Origin: Planotetraspora kaengkrachanensis
GTDB lineage: Bacteria; Actinomycetota; Actinomycetes; Streptosporangiales; Streptosporangiaceae
Length of the DNA stretch: 64,000 bases
Assembly (NCBI RefSeq): GCF_016862895.1
Contig: NZ_BONV01000018.1
Coordinates: 1-64,000, forward strand
Direction of reading: 5' to 3'
This document shows positions 40,314-47,395 of this stretch, in pieces. The notes beneath the pieces were generated by a model, which ran no database searches, was not told the DNA's origin, and saw only the letters and a program-made list of their open reading frames with translations. The position numbers and the translations under genes are program-made. Every line of letters starts with the position of its first letter. Position 1 is the stretch's first letter.

Positions 40314-40895
40314 TTACTGGCCTATGCGTCCGTCGATCCGCTCGCGCAACAGGTCGGCGTGACCCATGTGACGGCCGTACTCCCAGATCGTTCCGACCAG
40401 CACGTCGCGCAGCGACATCTGCCCTCCGCCGCTGCCATGCTGATTCAAGAGATCGTCGCCGGTGACGTCGAGACTGGGCGCCTCGGCAACGAACCGCGTG
40501 GCGAAGTCCACCTCCGCACGCCATGCGTCCCATGCCTCCGCGACCACCCCGGGGTCGGGGACCGCGCCATCGAAATCGCCGTCACGGTCGGTGTCGGAGG
40601 TGAACAGCCGGGGCACGTCCTGTCCCGCCATCAGCACCCGGAACGTCGCACGCTCCACCTCGGCCAGGTGTCGCACGAGCCCCAGGAGCGACATCGTCGA
40701 CGGCTCGACGGAACGCCGCGCCATCGCCTCCGCGTCAAGACCTGCGCATTTCATCTCCAGCGTGAGACGTGCACAGCGCAGGGCTTCGACCAGCGTCGTG
40801 CGCTCGTCGCCCAACGTGGGTCCGTTCTCACGCGGGTCGTCGTCAGACGGCTTGCCGTCCGCGGTGAACATATCGGCTCGTCGGGTCGTCGCCAT
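40314..40895 (-). CDS. DinB-family (DUF664) protein
   Basis: A 193-residue protein from ATG 40895. The DinB fold has His ligands in HLAEVERATF and in YGRHMGHADLLRERIDG (the HxxxH-type end). Members bind metal ions and include mycothiol-dependent transferases, which suits an actinomycete; the substrate is unknown. The N-terminal 22 residues in the longer frame look non-native, which supports 40895. Confidence 0.86.
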   Translation of the reverse strand: MATTRRADMFTADGKPSDDDPRENGPTLGDERTTLVEALRCARLTLEMKCAGLDAEAMARRSVEPSTMSLLGLVRHLAEVERATFRVLMAGQDVPRLFTSDTDRDGDFDGAVPDPGVVAEAWDAWRAEVDFATRFVAEAPSLDVTGDDLLNQHGSGGGQMSLRDVLVGTIWEYGRHMGHADLLRERIDGRIGQ

Positions 40896-41007
40896 GGCCG
40901 CAATCATTGGCGACGCGCATGACGGCCGGCAACTGATTAACGAACCTGCACTCATGGTCAACGGGTTCGGGTATTTCGCTGCTGTATGAGATCGAAAAGG
41001 CCACTAA

Positions 41008-41053
41008 CCCCTGTTGACCGCCCTTAATGGCCCGCTAATGGGCCGACAATCAC
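41008..41053. repeat. Integrase-arm-like repeat, orphan copy
   Basis: This about 46-bp block (ctgttgaccgcccttaatgg ... gctaatgggccgacaatcac) is nearly the same as 43628-43674 and 47126-47172, each of which lies about 70 bp beside a partial tRNA-Ala. Here there is no tRNA piece. The tandem taatggc boxes inside look like arm-type integrase binding sites. It may mark the end of another inserted element. Confidence 0.6.
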
Positions 41054-41161
41054 ATCCGGACCTGCATGGATAGGAGAGGCCAACCGTTTCCGTCCCCAGA
41101 AGTTCGGTAGAGCCAGGATGCGTACGACCGCGAACCTGGATGAGCACATGGCCGCCGCGGG

Positions 41162-41740
41162 CTATGTCACCTCGAACCCGGCAAGCGAGATCTTCTCCAG
41201 TGCGGGCTCATCGAAGGTGACGCCGAACAGCTCACGCATCGCGTCGTCCCCGAGGCTCGTCGCCTCGTACGGGTCTGGCTCGCCATCGCCGTCCAGGTAC
41301 GGAGCCTCGAAGGGGAGCGGATCGCCGACGAGTTCGGACACTCCGTCGCTGCCGGAGGCGCTGAACGAGCGCCGCAAGGTGCCGTCACCGTCCCAGATCG
41401 CGTACGCGAACCAGTCGCCGCCGCTGTGCGTTGCGACCAGGTAGGTCGTCCGGCCCGCGGCCTCGTCCAGGAAGCGCTGGTCAAGCTCGGACGGCTCGGT
41501 GAGGAATGCCTCCTCGGTGCACACAATGGTGAGGCCCGGCAGGCACGTCGCATATACCTGGCCGTCCTCGGGTGAGGACTGGAGGAGCAAGGTGCCGTCG
41601 CCGATCTCACTGATCCGCCGCCCGGGATGCAGTCGCCGGACGAGCGTGCGGGTCGCCTCCCTGTCAAGGGTCGGCGCGGCACGCAGAATGGGACGCGGGT
41701 CGCCCTCGACATACAGCAGCATCCAGGCTTTGGCACCCAT
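41162..41740 (-). CDS. DUF6928 family protein
   Basis: A 192-residue protein from ATG 41740 (MGAKAWMLLYVEGDPRPILR). The family is an actinobacterial set of unknown function with conserved LVATHSGGDWFAYAIWD and GDPLPFEAPYLDGDGEPD blocks, seen here. No membrane segment or signal peptide is present. It is followed on the left by the orphan arm repeat and sits in accessory DNA. Confidence 0.82.
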   Translation of the reverse strand: MGAKAWMLLYVEGDPRPILRAAPTLDREATRTLVRRLHPGRRISEIGDGTLLLQSSPEDGQVYATCLPGLTIVCTEEAFLTEPSELDQRFLDEAAGRTTYLVATHSGGDWFAYAIWDGDGTLRRSFSASGSDGVSELVGDPLPFEAPYLDGDGEPDPYEATSLGDDAMRELFGVTFDEPALEKISLAGFEVT

Positions 41741-41776
41741 TGGGGCTCCTCTCCCGTGCAACGTCCAGCCGCCGAC

Positions 41777-41913
41777 AAACTAGCCTCACCCTGCGATGCA
41801 GCCGTCGACGGGTCCCTAGCCGTGGTCAACTCCGCCTCGGCCCAAGCTGACCCAACTGCCGTCACATCGATGCACTGACCAGTTACCGGCCACAAGGACA
41901 CAAGTCGGCGCGT
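41777..41913. repeat. Dispersed repeat, copy 2
   Basis: Second copy of the repeat at 27297-27420. Shared blocks: aactag at the left end, gtggtcaactccgcctcg, gtcacatcgatgcactgacca and aagtcggcgc. Copy 2 is about 13 bp longer in the middle. Confidence 0.55.
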
Positions 41914-41985
41914 CTGCTCCCAATGCGCAATGCCGTGCAGGCATAAAACCAGGCCTGTCATCCTCGATCGACTTGGGAGGTCCGC

Positions 41986-43311
41986 ATGCTTGCGCGTTGG
42001 AAGAGAAATATGGCGCAGAATCGTTGTCCGGAGCTGCCCAGCGGGCGCCATGAGCGCGGACGGCGATTCCGAAGCCGGCCATTGGTGACCGCGGCCGCCA
42101 TCGCGATCGGGCTGGCGCCACTGGCAGCAGTAACCGGGCCCGCTCTGGCCGAACAGAAGCCCGTCCCGGGAGAATTCGCCTACGTCAACAACAACGGCAA
42201 CAGCACCGTGTCGCGGCTCAACACCACGACCAACACCATCGTCGCCACCATCCCCCTCCCTCCCAAGGCCAATACGATCGGGTCGGAGGTCACGCCGAAC
42301 GGTGCCTTCTACTACGTGGCCAACGCCGGCCTCGACAACGTCATGAAGATCGACACCGTGACCAACAGAATCGTCGCCGTCATCCAACTCCCCGACAAGG
42401 CCGCTCCCAACGGAGTGGGGATCACGCCGGACAGCCGCTTCATCTACGTCACCAACAAGGGCGGCAACTCCGTCACGAAGATCGACGTGGCCACCAACGC
42501 CATCCTCGCCACCATCCCCGTCGGGACCGCTCCCGAGTCAGTGGCGGTCACGCCGAACGGCGCCTTCGCCTACGTCTCCAACAGCGGCAGCGACAACGTC
42601 ACGAAGATCAGAGTCTCCGATAACGCCATCCTCGCCACCATCCCCGTCGGGAGCGCTCCTCGGGGGGTGAAGATCACGCCGAACGGCGCCTTCGTCTACA
42701 TCGCCAACAACGGCAAGGGCATGGTCGGCAACGGCACCGTTTCGAAGATCAGCACCGCGGACGACACGGTCATCACCATCCCCCTCGGGACGACCGGTCC
42801 GACCTGGTTGTCGATCACGCTGGACAGCGCCTTCACCTACGTCACCAACAACGGCAGCAACAACGTCACGAAGATCAGAGTCTCCGACAACACCGTCGAC
42901 GCCACCATCCCCGTCGGGATGGGTCCCAGGGGGATGTGGATCAACACCAGCGGCACCCAGATCTACGTGGCCAATCACGACAGCGACTCGGTGTCGGTGA
43001 TCAATGTCGCCAACAACGGCATCGACGCGACCATCAAGTTCCCCGACGGGGCCGGTCCCGAGGGAGTGGCGTTCGGGCGCCACCCCGTGCCCGTGAAGGT
43101 GAAGGCGACCACGACTCAGAGCTCAAGCTCCGGCGACATCGTGAGGAGTAAGAACGAGAACTTCACCGGCGTCGTCGCCACAGGGGGCAATGGGGACAAG
43201 GTCCGCAAGAAGCTGGCCGGCATCGACTCCTTCGTGCAGCAGGTGAAGCAACGCCATCTCAATAACCCTGCCCTCATCAAGCATCTGATGGGCGCCGGGC
43301 AACACGGCTGA
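41986..43311 (+). CDS. Secreted YVTN-repeat seven-bladed propeller protein
   Basis: A 441-residue protein with a GGGAGG ribosome site. A signal peptide (about residues 30-55, ending GPALA) is followed by seven blades of about 42 residues, each with the YVTN-type core (FAYVNNNG, FYYVANAG, FIYVTNKG, FAYVSNSG, FVYIANNG, FTYVTNNG, QIYVANHD), a complete propeller. The C-terminal roughly 70 residues (SKNENFTGVVATGG onward) form a lysine-rich tail unlike the blades; a relic of the same tail occurs at 38121-38270. YVTN proteins are surface-exposed binding proteins; no partner is evident here. Confidence 0.9.
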   Translation: MLARWKRNMAQNRCPELPSGRHERGRRFRSRPLVTAAAIAIGLAPLAAVTGPALAEQKPVPGEFAYVNNNGNSTVSRLNTTTNTIVATIPLPPKANTIGSEVTPNGAFYYVANAGLDNVMKIDTVTNRIVAVIQLPDKAAPNGVGITPDSRFIYVTNKGGNSVTKIDVATNAILATIPVGTAPESVAVTPNGAFAYVSNSGSDNVTKIRVSDNAILATIPVGSAPRGVKITPNGAFVYIANNGKGMVGNGTVSKISTADDTVITIPLGTTGPTWLSITLDSAFTYVTNNGSNNVTKIRVSDNTVDATIPVGMGPRGMWINTSGTQIYVANHDSDSVSVINVANNGIDATIKFPDGAGPEGVAFGRHPVPVKVKATTTQSSSSGDIVRSKNENFTGVVATGGNGDKVRKKLAGIDSFVQQVKQRHLNNPALIKHLMGAGQHG

Positions 43312-43337
43312 CGCCGTCAGGCACGCACCATCACCAA

Positions 43338-43374
43338 GCGCCCCCTGACCTCTTCGAGGGAAGGGGGCGCCCTT
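43338..43374 (+). terminator. Intrinsic terminator of the YVTN gene
   Basis: A 9-bp gcgccccct/agggggcgc stem (43338-43346 and 43362-43370) followed by ccttttc lies 27 bp after the stop. Confidence 0.85.
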
Positions 43375-43480
43375 TTCGCATCTGCCGTGTGTGGACGACC
43401 GGTGGCCGATCCCGATCGAACTCGGCTCTTTCGGTCTCCTGAGCGCACGGGTGGAGGCCGAGAAGTGCTAATGGCACGAA

Positions 43481-43512
43481 AGCCCCGTTTCTTGATCAGA
43501 AACGGGCGTTTT
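43481..43512. terminator. Hairpin beside the tRNA-Ala relic
   Basis: cccgtttct/agaaacggg (43484-43492 and 43498-43506) with a T-run at 43509-43512; on the minus strand the hairpin lies just past the tRNA relic's 3' end, where a tRNA terminator would be. Confidence 0.6.
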
Positions 43513-43518
43513 ACCAGG

Positions 43519-43560
43519 TGGAGCCTAGGAGATTCGAACTCCTGACATCCTGCTTGCAAA
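43519..43560 (-). pseudogene. Partial tRNA-Ala (3' part), attachment-site scar A
   Basis: These 42 nt are identical to positions 32-73 of the intact tRNA-Ala at 49376-49448 (anticodon loop to discriminator). The 5' half is replaced by tcggccgg... on the right. This is the expected attL/attR product of a tRNA-integrating element. Element side is to the right (43561 onward). Confidence 0.9.
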
Positions 43561-43627
43561 TCGGCCGGATCATCTGAGGAAACGGCCGCGACCTGGGCGA
43601 GGGGCAGTCCGCGAGCGACCATGACTA

Positions 43628-43674
43628 CCCCCTGTTGACCGCCCTTAATGGCCCGCTAATGGCCCGACGATCAC
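43628..43674. repeat. Integrase-arm-like repeat beside scar A
   Basis: About 47 bp with two taatggc boxes, repeated at 47126-47172 and 41008-41053. It lies about 70 bp inside the element from the tRNA relic, where integrase arm sites are expected. The intervening 43561-43627 also matches 47059-47125 in long blocks (ggaaacggccgcgacctggg). Confidence 0.7.
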
Positions 43675-43825
43675 GCTCACAAGCTGAGGCGGGGTGCCGT
43701 AGCGCCGGCCCCGGCCACCTGGTCCGCCCGGCAGGGCAGGGGTGCGCTCTCGCACCCTCCTCTACAGCCCACCCGCGACGTTGCGGCCCCAGAGCCACGA
43801 TGCCCTGGCCAGCCGCTCCCGCGGC

Positions 43826-44401
43826 TCAGGGGTGGAGCTTCTTTCCTTCAGCCAGCATCGCCACGTACTTCTCGATCCGGCGCGCCCTGGTCTCGGTCTT
43901 CTTGACATCCTGGATCCGATAGAGGATCGCGTAGCGATTTTGCCGGTCCAGCTTTTCGAAGAACTCTGCCGCAGCCGGATTGGCCGCCAGCGCCGCCACC
44001 AGGTCGTCCGGCACCGAGGCCGTCCGTGCACCGTCGTAGGCGGCCTCCCAGCGTCCGCTCGCCTTGGCACGCTCAACCTCGGCTAGCCCCGCTGGCCGCA
44101 TCCGGCCCTGCTCGATCAGGGCTACTGTTTTATCCCGGTTGACCTTGGACCACTTGCTGTTCGGCCTGCGCGGGGTGAACCGCTGCAGCCAGTACAGGTC
44201 GTCGTACTTGCCCTTCTGCCCGTCGATCCAGCCATAACAGAGCGCCACATCGAGGGCCTGGGCGTAGTCCAAGGCCACGATGCCGGGGCCCTTCTTCCGC
44301 AGCTTGAGCCAGACACCTGCGGAGATCGCGTGGTGCTCGCTAAGCCAGGTCTCGAATGCCTCGGCAGATTCAAACGAGACGATCTCCAAATCCTCGGCCA
44401 T
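43826..44401 (-). CDS. YdeI/OmpD-associated family protein
   Basis: A 191-residue protein of the YdeI/OmdA-like family: WLSEHHAISAGVWLKLRKKG, ALDVALCYGWIDGQK, FTPRRPNSKWSKVNRDK and the C-terminal LAANPAAAEFFEKLDRQNRY helix. Members are linked to stress and to resistance to peptide antibiotics or bacteriocins in other bacteria; the mechanism is unclear. It lies inside the first island at tRNA-Ala. Confidence 0.87.
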   Translation of the reverse strand: MAEDLEIVSFESAEAFETWLSEHHAISAGVWLKLRKKGPGIVALDYAQALDVALCYGWIDGQKGKYDDLYWLQRFTPRRPNSKWSKVNRDKTVALIEQGRMRPAGLAEVERAKASGRWEAAYDGARTASVPDDLVAALAANPAAAEFFEKLDRQNRYAILYRIQDVKKTETRARRIEKYVAMLAEGKKLHP

Positions 44402-44566
44402 CCGTCGCCGTCACCCCTCCCCGTCTGCAGCCTGCTGAGAGTACCTGAGGTCGGCGGAGAGACTTTGGGCTGGAGCTTGCCATGGGGCGAGAGATCATGG
44501 CCCGCTGGCCCGCGAGCGAATCGGGCTGGCTTCTCGCCTGCCCGCATAGCCCGATCTGGGGCCATT

Positions 44567-44683
44567 ATGCGCTGGGTCGACGTCGTGAAGGACATGGGCA
44601 TGCCGGGCCTGCACTTCCCGAAGCTCTGCGAACACCTCGCGGCGACGAATTCACCGTCACTGCGCCACAAAACCGACGATTAG
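44567..44683 (+). pseudogene. Tyrosine-recombinase fragment (relic)
   Basis: In one frame the DNA encodes RWVDVVKDMGMPGLHF, the block directly before the HDLRHT catalytic motif of actinobacterial tyrosine integrases, then a damaged PKLCEHLAAT where HDLRHTGNTLAAT would be expected, and a stop at 44681. Upstream and downstream parts are missing. Short match, so tentative. Confidence 0.4.
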
Positions 44684-44692
44684 TCGTAATTT

Positions 44693-44822
44693 GCCTACAC
44701 GTCACGTAAACCGCATATCGGTTCTAGGCGTGATAGATCATGGGTGGACGGCCGGTCCAGTGACGACGAGGACGAACCGCAGCGAACACCCATAGCTGCG
44801 TCGATCATGAGGGGTACATCGC
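44693..44822 (+). promoter_or_regulatory. Promoter and 5' leader of the second RCC1 gene
   Basis: Same blocks as 18801-19009: acgtaaa..cgcat, tagatcat..gtgga, gacgaggacgaaccgcagcg, a cgcagc/gctgcg hairpin (44778-44800) and gatcatga..gg just before the start codon. The stretch 44402-44566 contains nothing else I recognise. Confidence 0.55.
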
Positions 44823-46865
44823 ATGGCTGGTCTGATGGCTGGGGCTTCGCCCGGCTCTGTTCCCGCGGAGACGGTGGGCGGGCGATGGAGAAGGCACAGG
44901 GCCCGTGGTCGGGGGCGTGCTTTAGCGGCCGGTCTTGTGCTGGCCGTGAGCGCTCCCGCAGTGTCGGTCCTCGGGCCGGCAGGCCCGGCGGCGGCCTCCA
45001 GCGGCACCTCGACCGCGTACGCGTGGGGTTATAACTTCTGGGGGCAGGTGGGCGCAGGGTCTTCGGAGGAGGACACGTCCTCCCCGGTGGCTGTGTCCGG
45101 ACTGAGCCAGGTGGCGCAGGTCAGCGCCGGTGACTACCACAGCCTCGCGGTGCGCACGGATGGCACCGTGTGGGCCTGGGGCGACAACACCAACGGGCAG
45201 TTGGGCAACGGGACGACGTCGTACAGTTCGGTACCCGTGCCTGCGCAGGTGCCTGGATTGACCGGCGTCGTGCAGGTCGCTGCGGGCAACCAGCACAGCC
45301 TTGCGTTGCGCTCGGATGGCACCGTGTGGGCCTGGGGCTCCAACGGCTTCGGACAGCTCGGTGACGGCAGCAAAACCTGGAGTCGTAGTACCCCGGTGAA
45401 GGTGGCCGGGTTGACCGGGGTGACCCAGATCTCCGCCGGTTACTACCACAGTCTCGCGTTGCGCTCAGATGGCACCGTGTGGGCCTGGGGCGATAACCAT
45501 TCGGGGCAGCTCGGTGACGGGACCGAAACCGAGCGCGCCACCCCGGTGAAGGTGGCCGGGTTGACCGGGGTGACCCAGGTTGCCGCCGGCGTTGGCCACA
45601 GCCTTGCGGTGCGCACGAACGGCACTGTGGTGGGGTGGGGCTCCGACAGCGTCGGGCAACTCGGCGATGGCAGCGCCGGCGTCAACCTGGAGCGGCACAC
45701 CCCGGTGGCGGTCAAGGGCCTGACCAAGGTGATCAAGGTCGACGCCGGCGATGCCCACAGTCTCGCGGTTCGCTCGGACGGCACGGTGGCGGCCTGGGGC
45801 TATAACTACTACAGGCAGCTCGGTGACGGCACCACCACCAACCGCACCACCCCGATCACTGTGCCAGGGCTGACCAACGTCGCCCAGGTCAGCGCGGGCA
45901 GTTACGACAGTGCCGCGCTCCGCTCGAACGGCACCGTGGCGGCGTGGGGATTCAACTACCTCGGCCACGCGCAGCTCGAAGACGGCACCCCCGTCACCCA
46001 GCCGGATGACAGGCAGTGGAGATCCCCGGTCTACGTGCCCGGGCTGATCTCGGTCACCCAGATCTCGACCGGGAGCTCCCACACACTGGTGAAGGTCGGC
46101 CCGCCGGCGCTGACAGGCAAGGCGTCGATCACCGGCACCGGCGCCGTCGGCACCAAGCTGACCTGCAAGGCGTCCTTCCTCGCCGCCACCTCGGTCAAAT
46201 ACAGCTGGATGCGGGACACGACCACGATTTCCGGCGCGACCACCGCCACCTACACGCCGGTGACCGGCGACGCCGCACACAAGGTGACCTGCAAGGCCAC
46301 TGGCACCAACAGCCGGGGCAGCACCGACACCTCGGCGAGCATCAGCGGCTACGTCCCGGCGAAGTTCGCCAGTGGCACTCCGCCGGTCGCGCAGACCGCT
46401 AAGTACTTCATCTACAGGTTCGCGGCCACCGGGACCCCCACACCGAAGGTCACCCGCGCCTCCGGCACCCTCCCGCCCGGTCTGAAGCTGGCCCCCGGCG
46501 GCACCCTGTCCGGAACCCCCACCAAGGGCGGCACGTACACCTTCACCCTGCAGGCGACCGGCGGCATCGGCACCCCCACCAAGGCCACCAAGACCGTCGT
46601 CGTCCGCGCCCCCGCGAAGTTCACCACGGCCACCACACCGGTGGCGCACGCGGGCAAGTACTACATCTACAAATTCCCGACAACCGGATACCCCGTGCCG
46701 AAGGTCACCCGCGCCTCCGGCACACTCCCGCCCGGCCTGAAACTCGCCACCGGCGGCACCCTGTCCGGAAAGCCCACCCGCAAGGGCACCTACAAGTTCA
46801 CCCTCAAGGCGACCAACGGCGTCGGCACCCCAGCCACAGCCACCAAGACCGTCGTCGTTCGCTGA
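44823..46865 (+). CDS. Secreted RCC1-repeat seven-bladed propeller with Ig-like domains (paralogue)
   Basis: A 680-residue paralogue of the protein at 19010: Arg-rich signal peptide (about residues 20-58, ending GPAAAS), seven RCC1 blades (WAWG.N..GQLGDG and SAG..HSLALRSDGT), an Ig-like segment and two He_PIG repeats with LPPGLKLATGGTLSGKPT at the end. The first repeat has an extra acidic insertion (GSSEEDTSSP). GAGGGG precedes the start. It sits in an island beside tRNA-Ala while its paralogue is in a different context 25 kb away, so one copy was probably carried in by the element (inference). Confidence 0.92.
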   Translation: MAGLMAGASPGSVPAETVGGRWRRHRARGRGRALAAGLVLAVSAPAVSVLGPAGPAAASSGTSTAYAWGYNFWGQVGAGSSEEDTSSPVAVSGLSQVAQVSAGDYHSLAVRTDGTVWAWGDNTNGQLGNGTTSYSSVPVPAQVPGLTGVVQVAAGNQHSLALRSDGTVWAWGSNGFGQLGDGSKTWSRSTPVKVAGLTGVTQISAGYYHSLALRSDGTVWAWGDNHSGQLGDGTETERATPVKVAGLTGVTQVAAGVGHSLAVRTNGTVVGWGSDSVGQLGDGSAGVNLERHTPVAVKGLTKVIKVDAGDAHSLAVRSDGTVAAWGYNYYRQLGDGTTTNRTTPITVPGLTNVAQVSAGSYDSAALRSNGTVAAWGFNYLGHAQLEDGTPVTQPDDRQWRSPVYVPGLISVTQISTGSSHTLVKVGPPALTGKASITGTGAVGTKLTCKASFLAATSVKYSWMRDTTTISGATTATYTPVTGDAAHKVTCKATGTNSRGSTDTSASISGYVPAKFASGTPPVAQTAKYFIYRFAATGTPTPKVTRASGTLPPGLKLAPGGTLSGTPTKGGTYTFTLQATGGIGTPTKATKTVVVRAPAKFTTATTPVAHAGKYYIYKFPTTGYPVPKVTRASGTLPPGLKLATGGTLSGKPTRKGTYKFTLKATNGVGTPATATKTVVVR

Positions 46866-46873
46866 TCACATGA

Positions 46874-46908
46874 TCCCGGGGAATCGGCACACCACCGACT
46901 CCCCGGGA
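46874..46908 (+). terminator. Hairpin terminator after the second RCC1 gene
   Basis: 14-bp arms (46874-46887 and 46895-46908) with the same cacacca loop as at 21014-21048. Confidence 0.8.
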
Positions 46909-47016
46909 CACCCAAACAGAAGATCACAACGGAACAGACGCACAGCGGGCCCGAAAGCCGAATAACGATCAAAGCCCAGGTCGGGAAAGTAACCCTGACC
47001 TGGGCTTTCGTATGGG

Positions 47017-47058
47017 TGGAGCCTAGGAGATTCGAACTCCTGACATCCTGCTTGCAAA
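47017..47058 (-). pseudogene. Partial tRNA-Ala (3' part), attachment-site scar B
   Basis: Another 42-nt copy of tRNA-Ala positions 32-73. On its left, the tRNA's downstream hairpin (aagcccagg ... cctgggctttcgtatggg, about 46971-47016) is also duplicated as in the intact locus at 49341-49375, so the duplication is longer than at scar A. Element side is to the right. Confidence 0.9.
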
Positions 47059-47125
47059 TCGGTCTGCTCTTCAGGGGAAACGGCCGCGACCTGGGCGACA
47101 AGCAGTCCACGAGTGACTGTGAGTG

Positions 47126-47180
47126 CCCCCTGTTGACCGCCCTTAATGGCACGCTAATGGCACGGCGATCACGCTCACGA
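47126..47180. repeat. Integrase-arm-like repeat beside scar B
   Basis: Third copy of the arm repeat; here the two boxes read taatggcac, giving a cleaner 11-bp direct repeat (ttaatggcac/ctaatggcac). Confidence 0.7.
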
Positions 47181-47320
47181 CCTGCAGCAGCCGGCCATGC
47201 ACGGCCCGTCCCCTGGTCTGCGCCCGTCCTCCTCGTAGCTGCCGATCCCCAGGACGGGACCGCCGTGTCAAGGGTCAGCGAAGCTGATCGCGGAGCGACG
47301 CCGCAGGCGCCCCCGGGCTC

Positions 47321-47395
47321 GTGTTGACCGCCTGGACGCTGGGGCTGGGCGCGCTGGCGGTCGCCGCCTACCGGCGCGCTAGCGTTACGGCCTGA
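47321..47395 (+). pseudogene. C-terminal fragment of a membrane transporter gene
   Basis: The frame ending at TGA 47393-47395 encodes LTAWTLGLGALAVAAYRRA, the last membrane helix and tail of an ABC-2-type permease (AYRR is a frequent end). The TGA overlaps the ATG of the histidine kinase (TGATG), so the remnant kept the translational coupling after its 5' part was lost at the element boundary. Inference from a short stretch. Confidence 0.55.

Noticed and set aside
43519-47058. The two tRNA-Ala copies as functional tRNA genes
   Set aside because: Each has only positions 32-73; the acceptor 5' strand, D-arm and anticodon 5' stem are missing.
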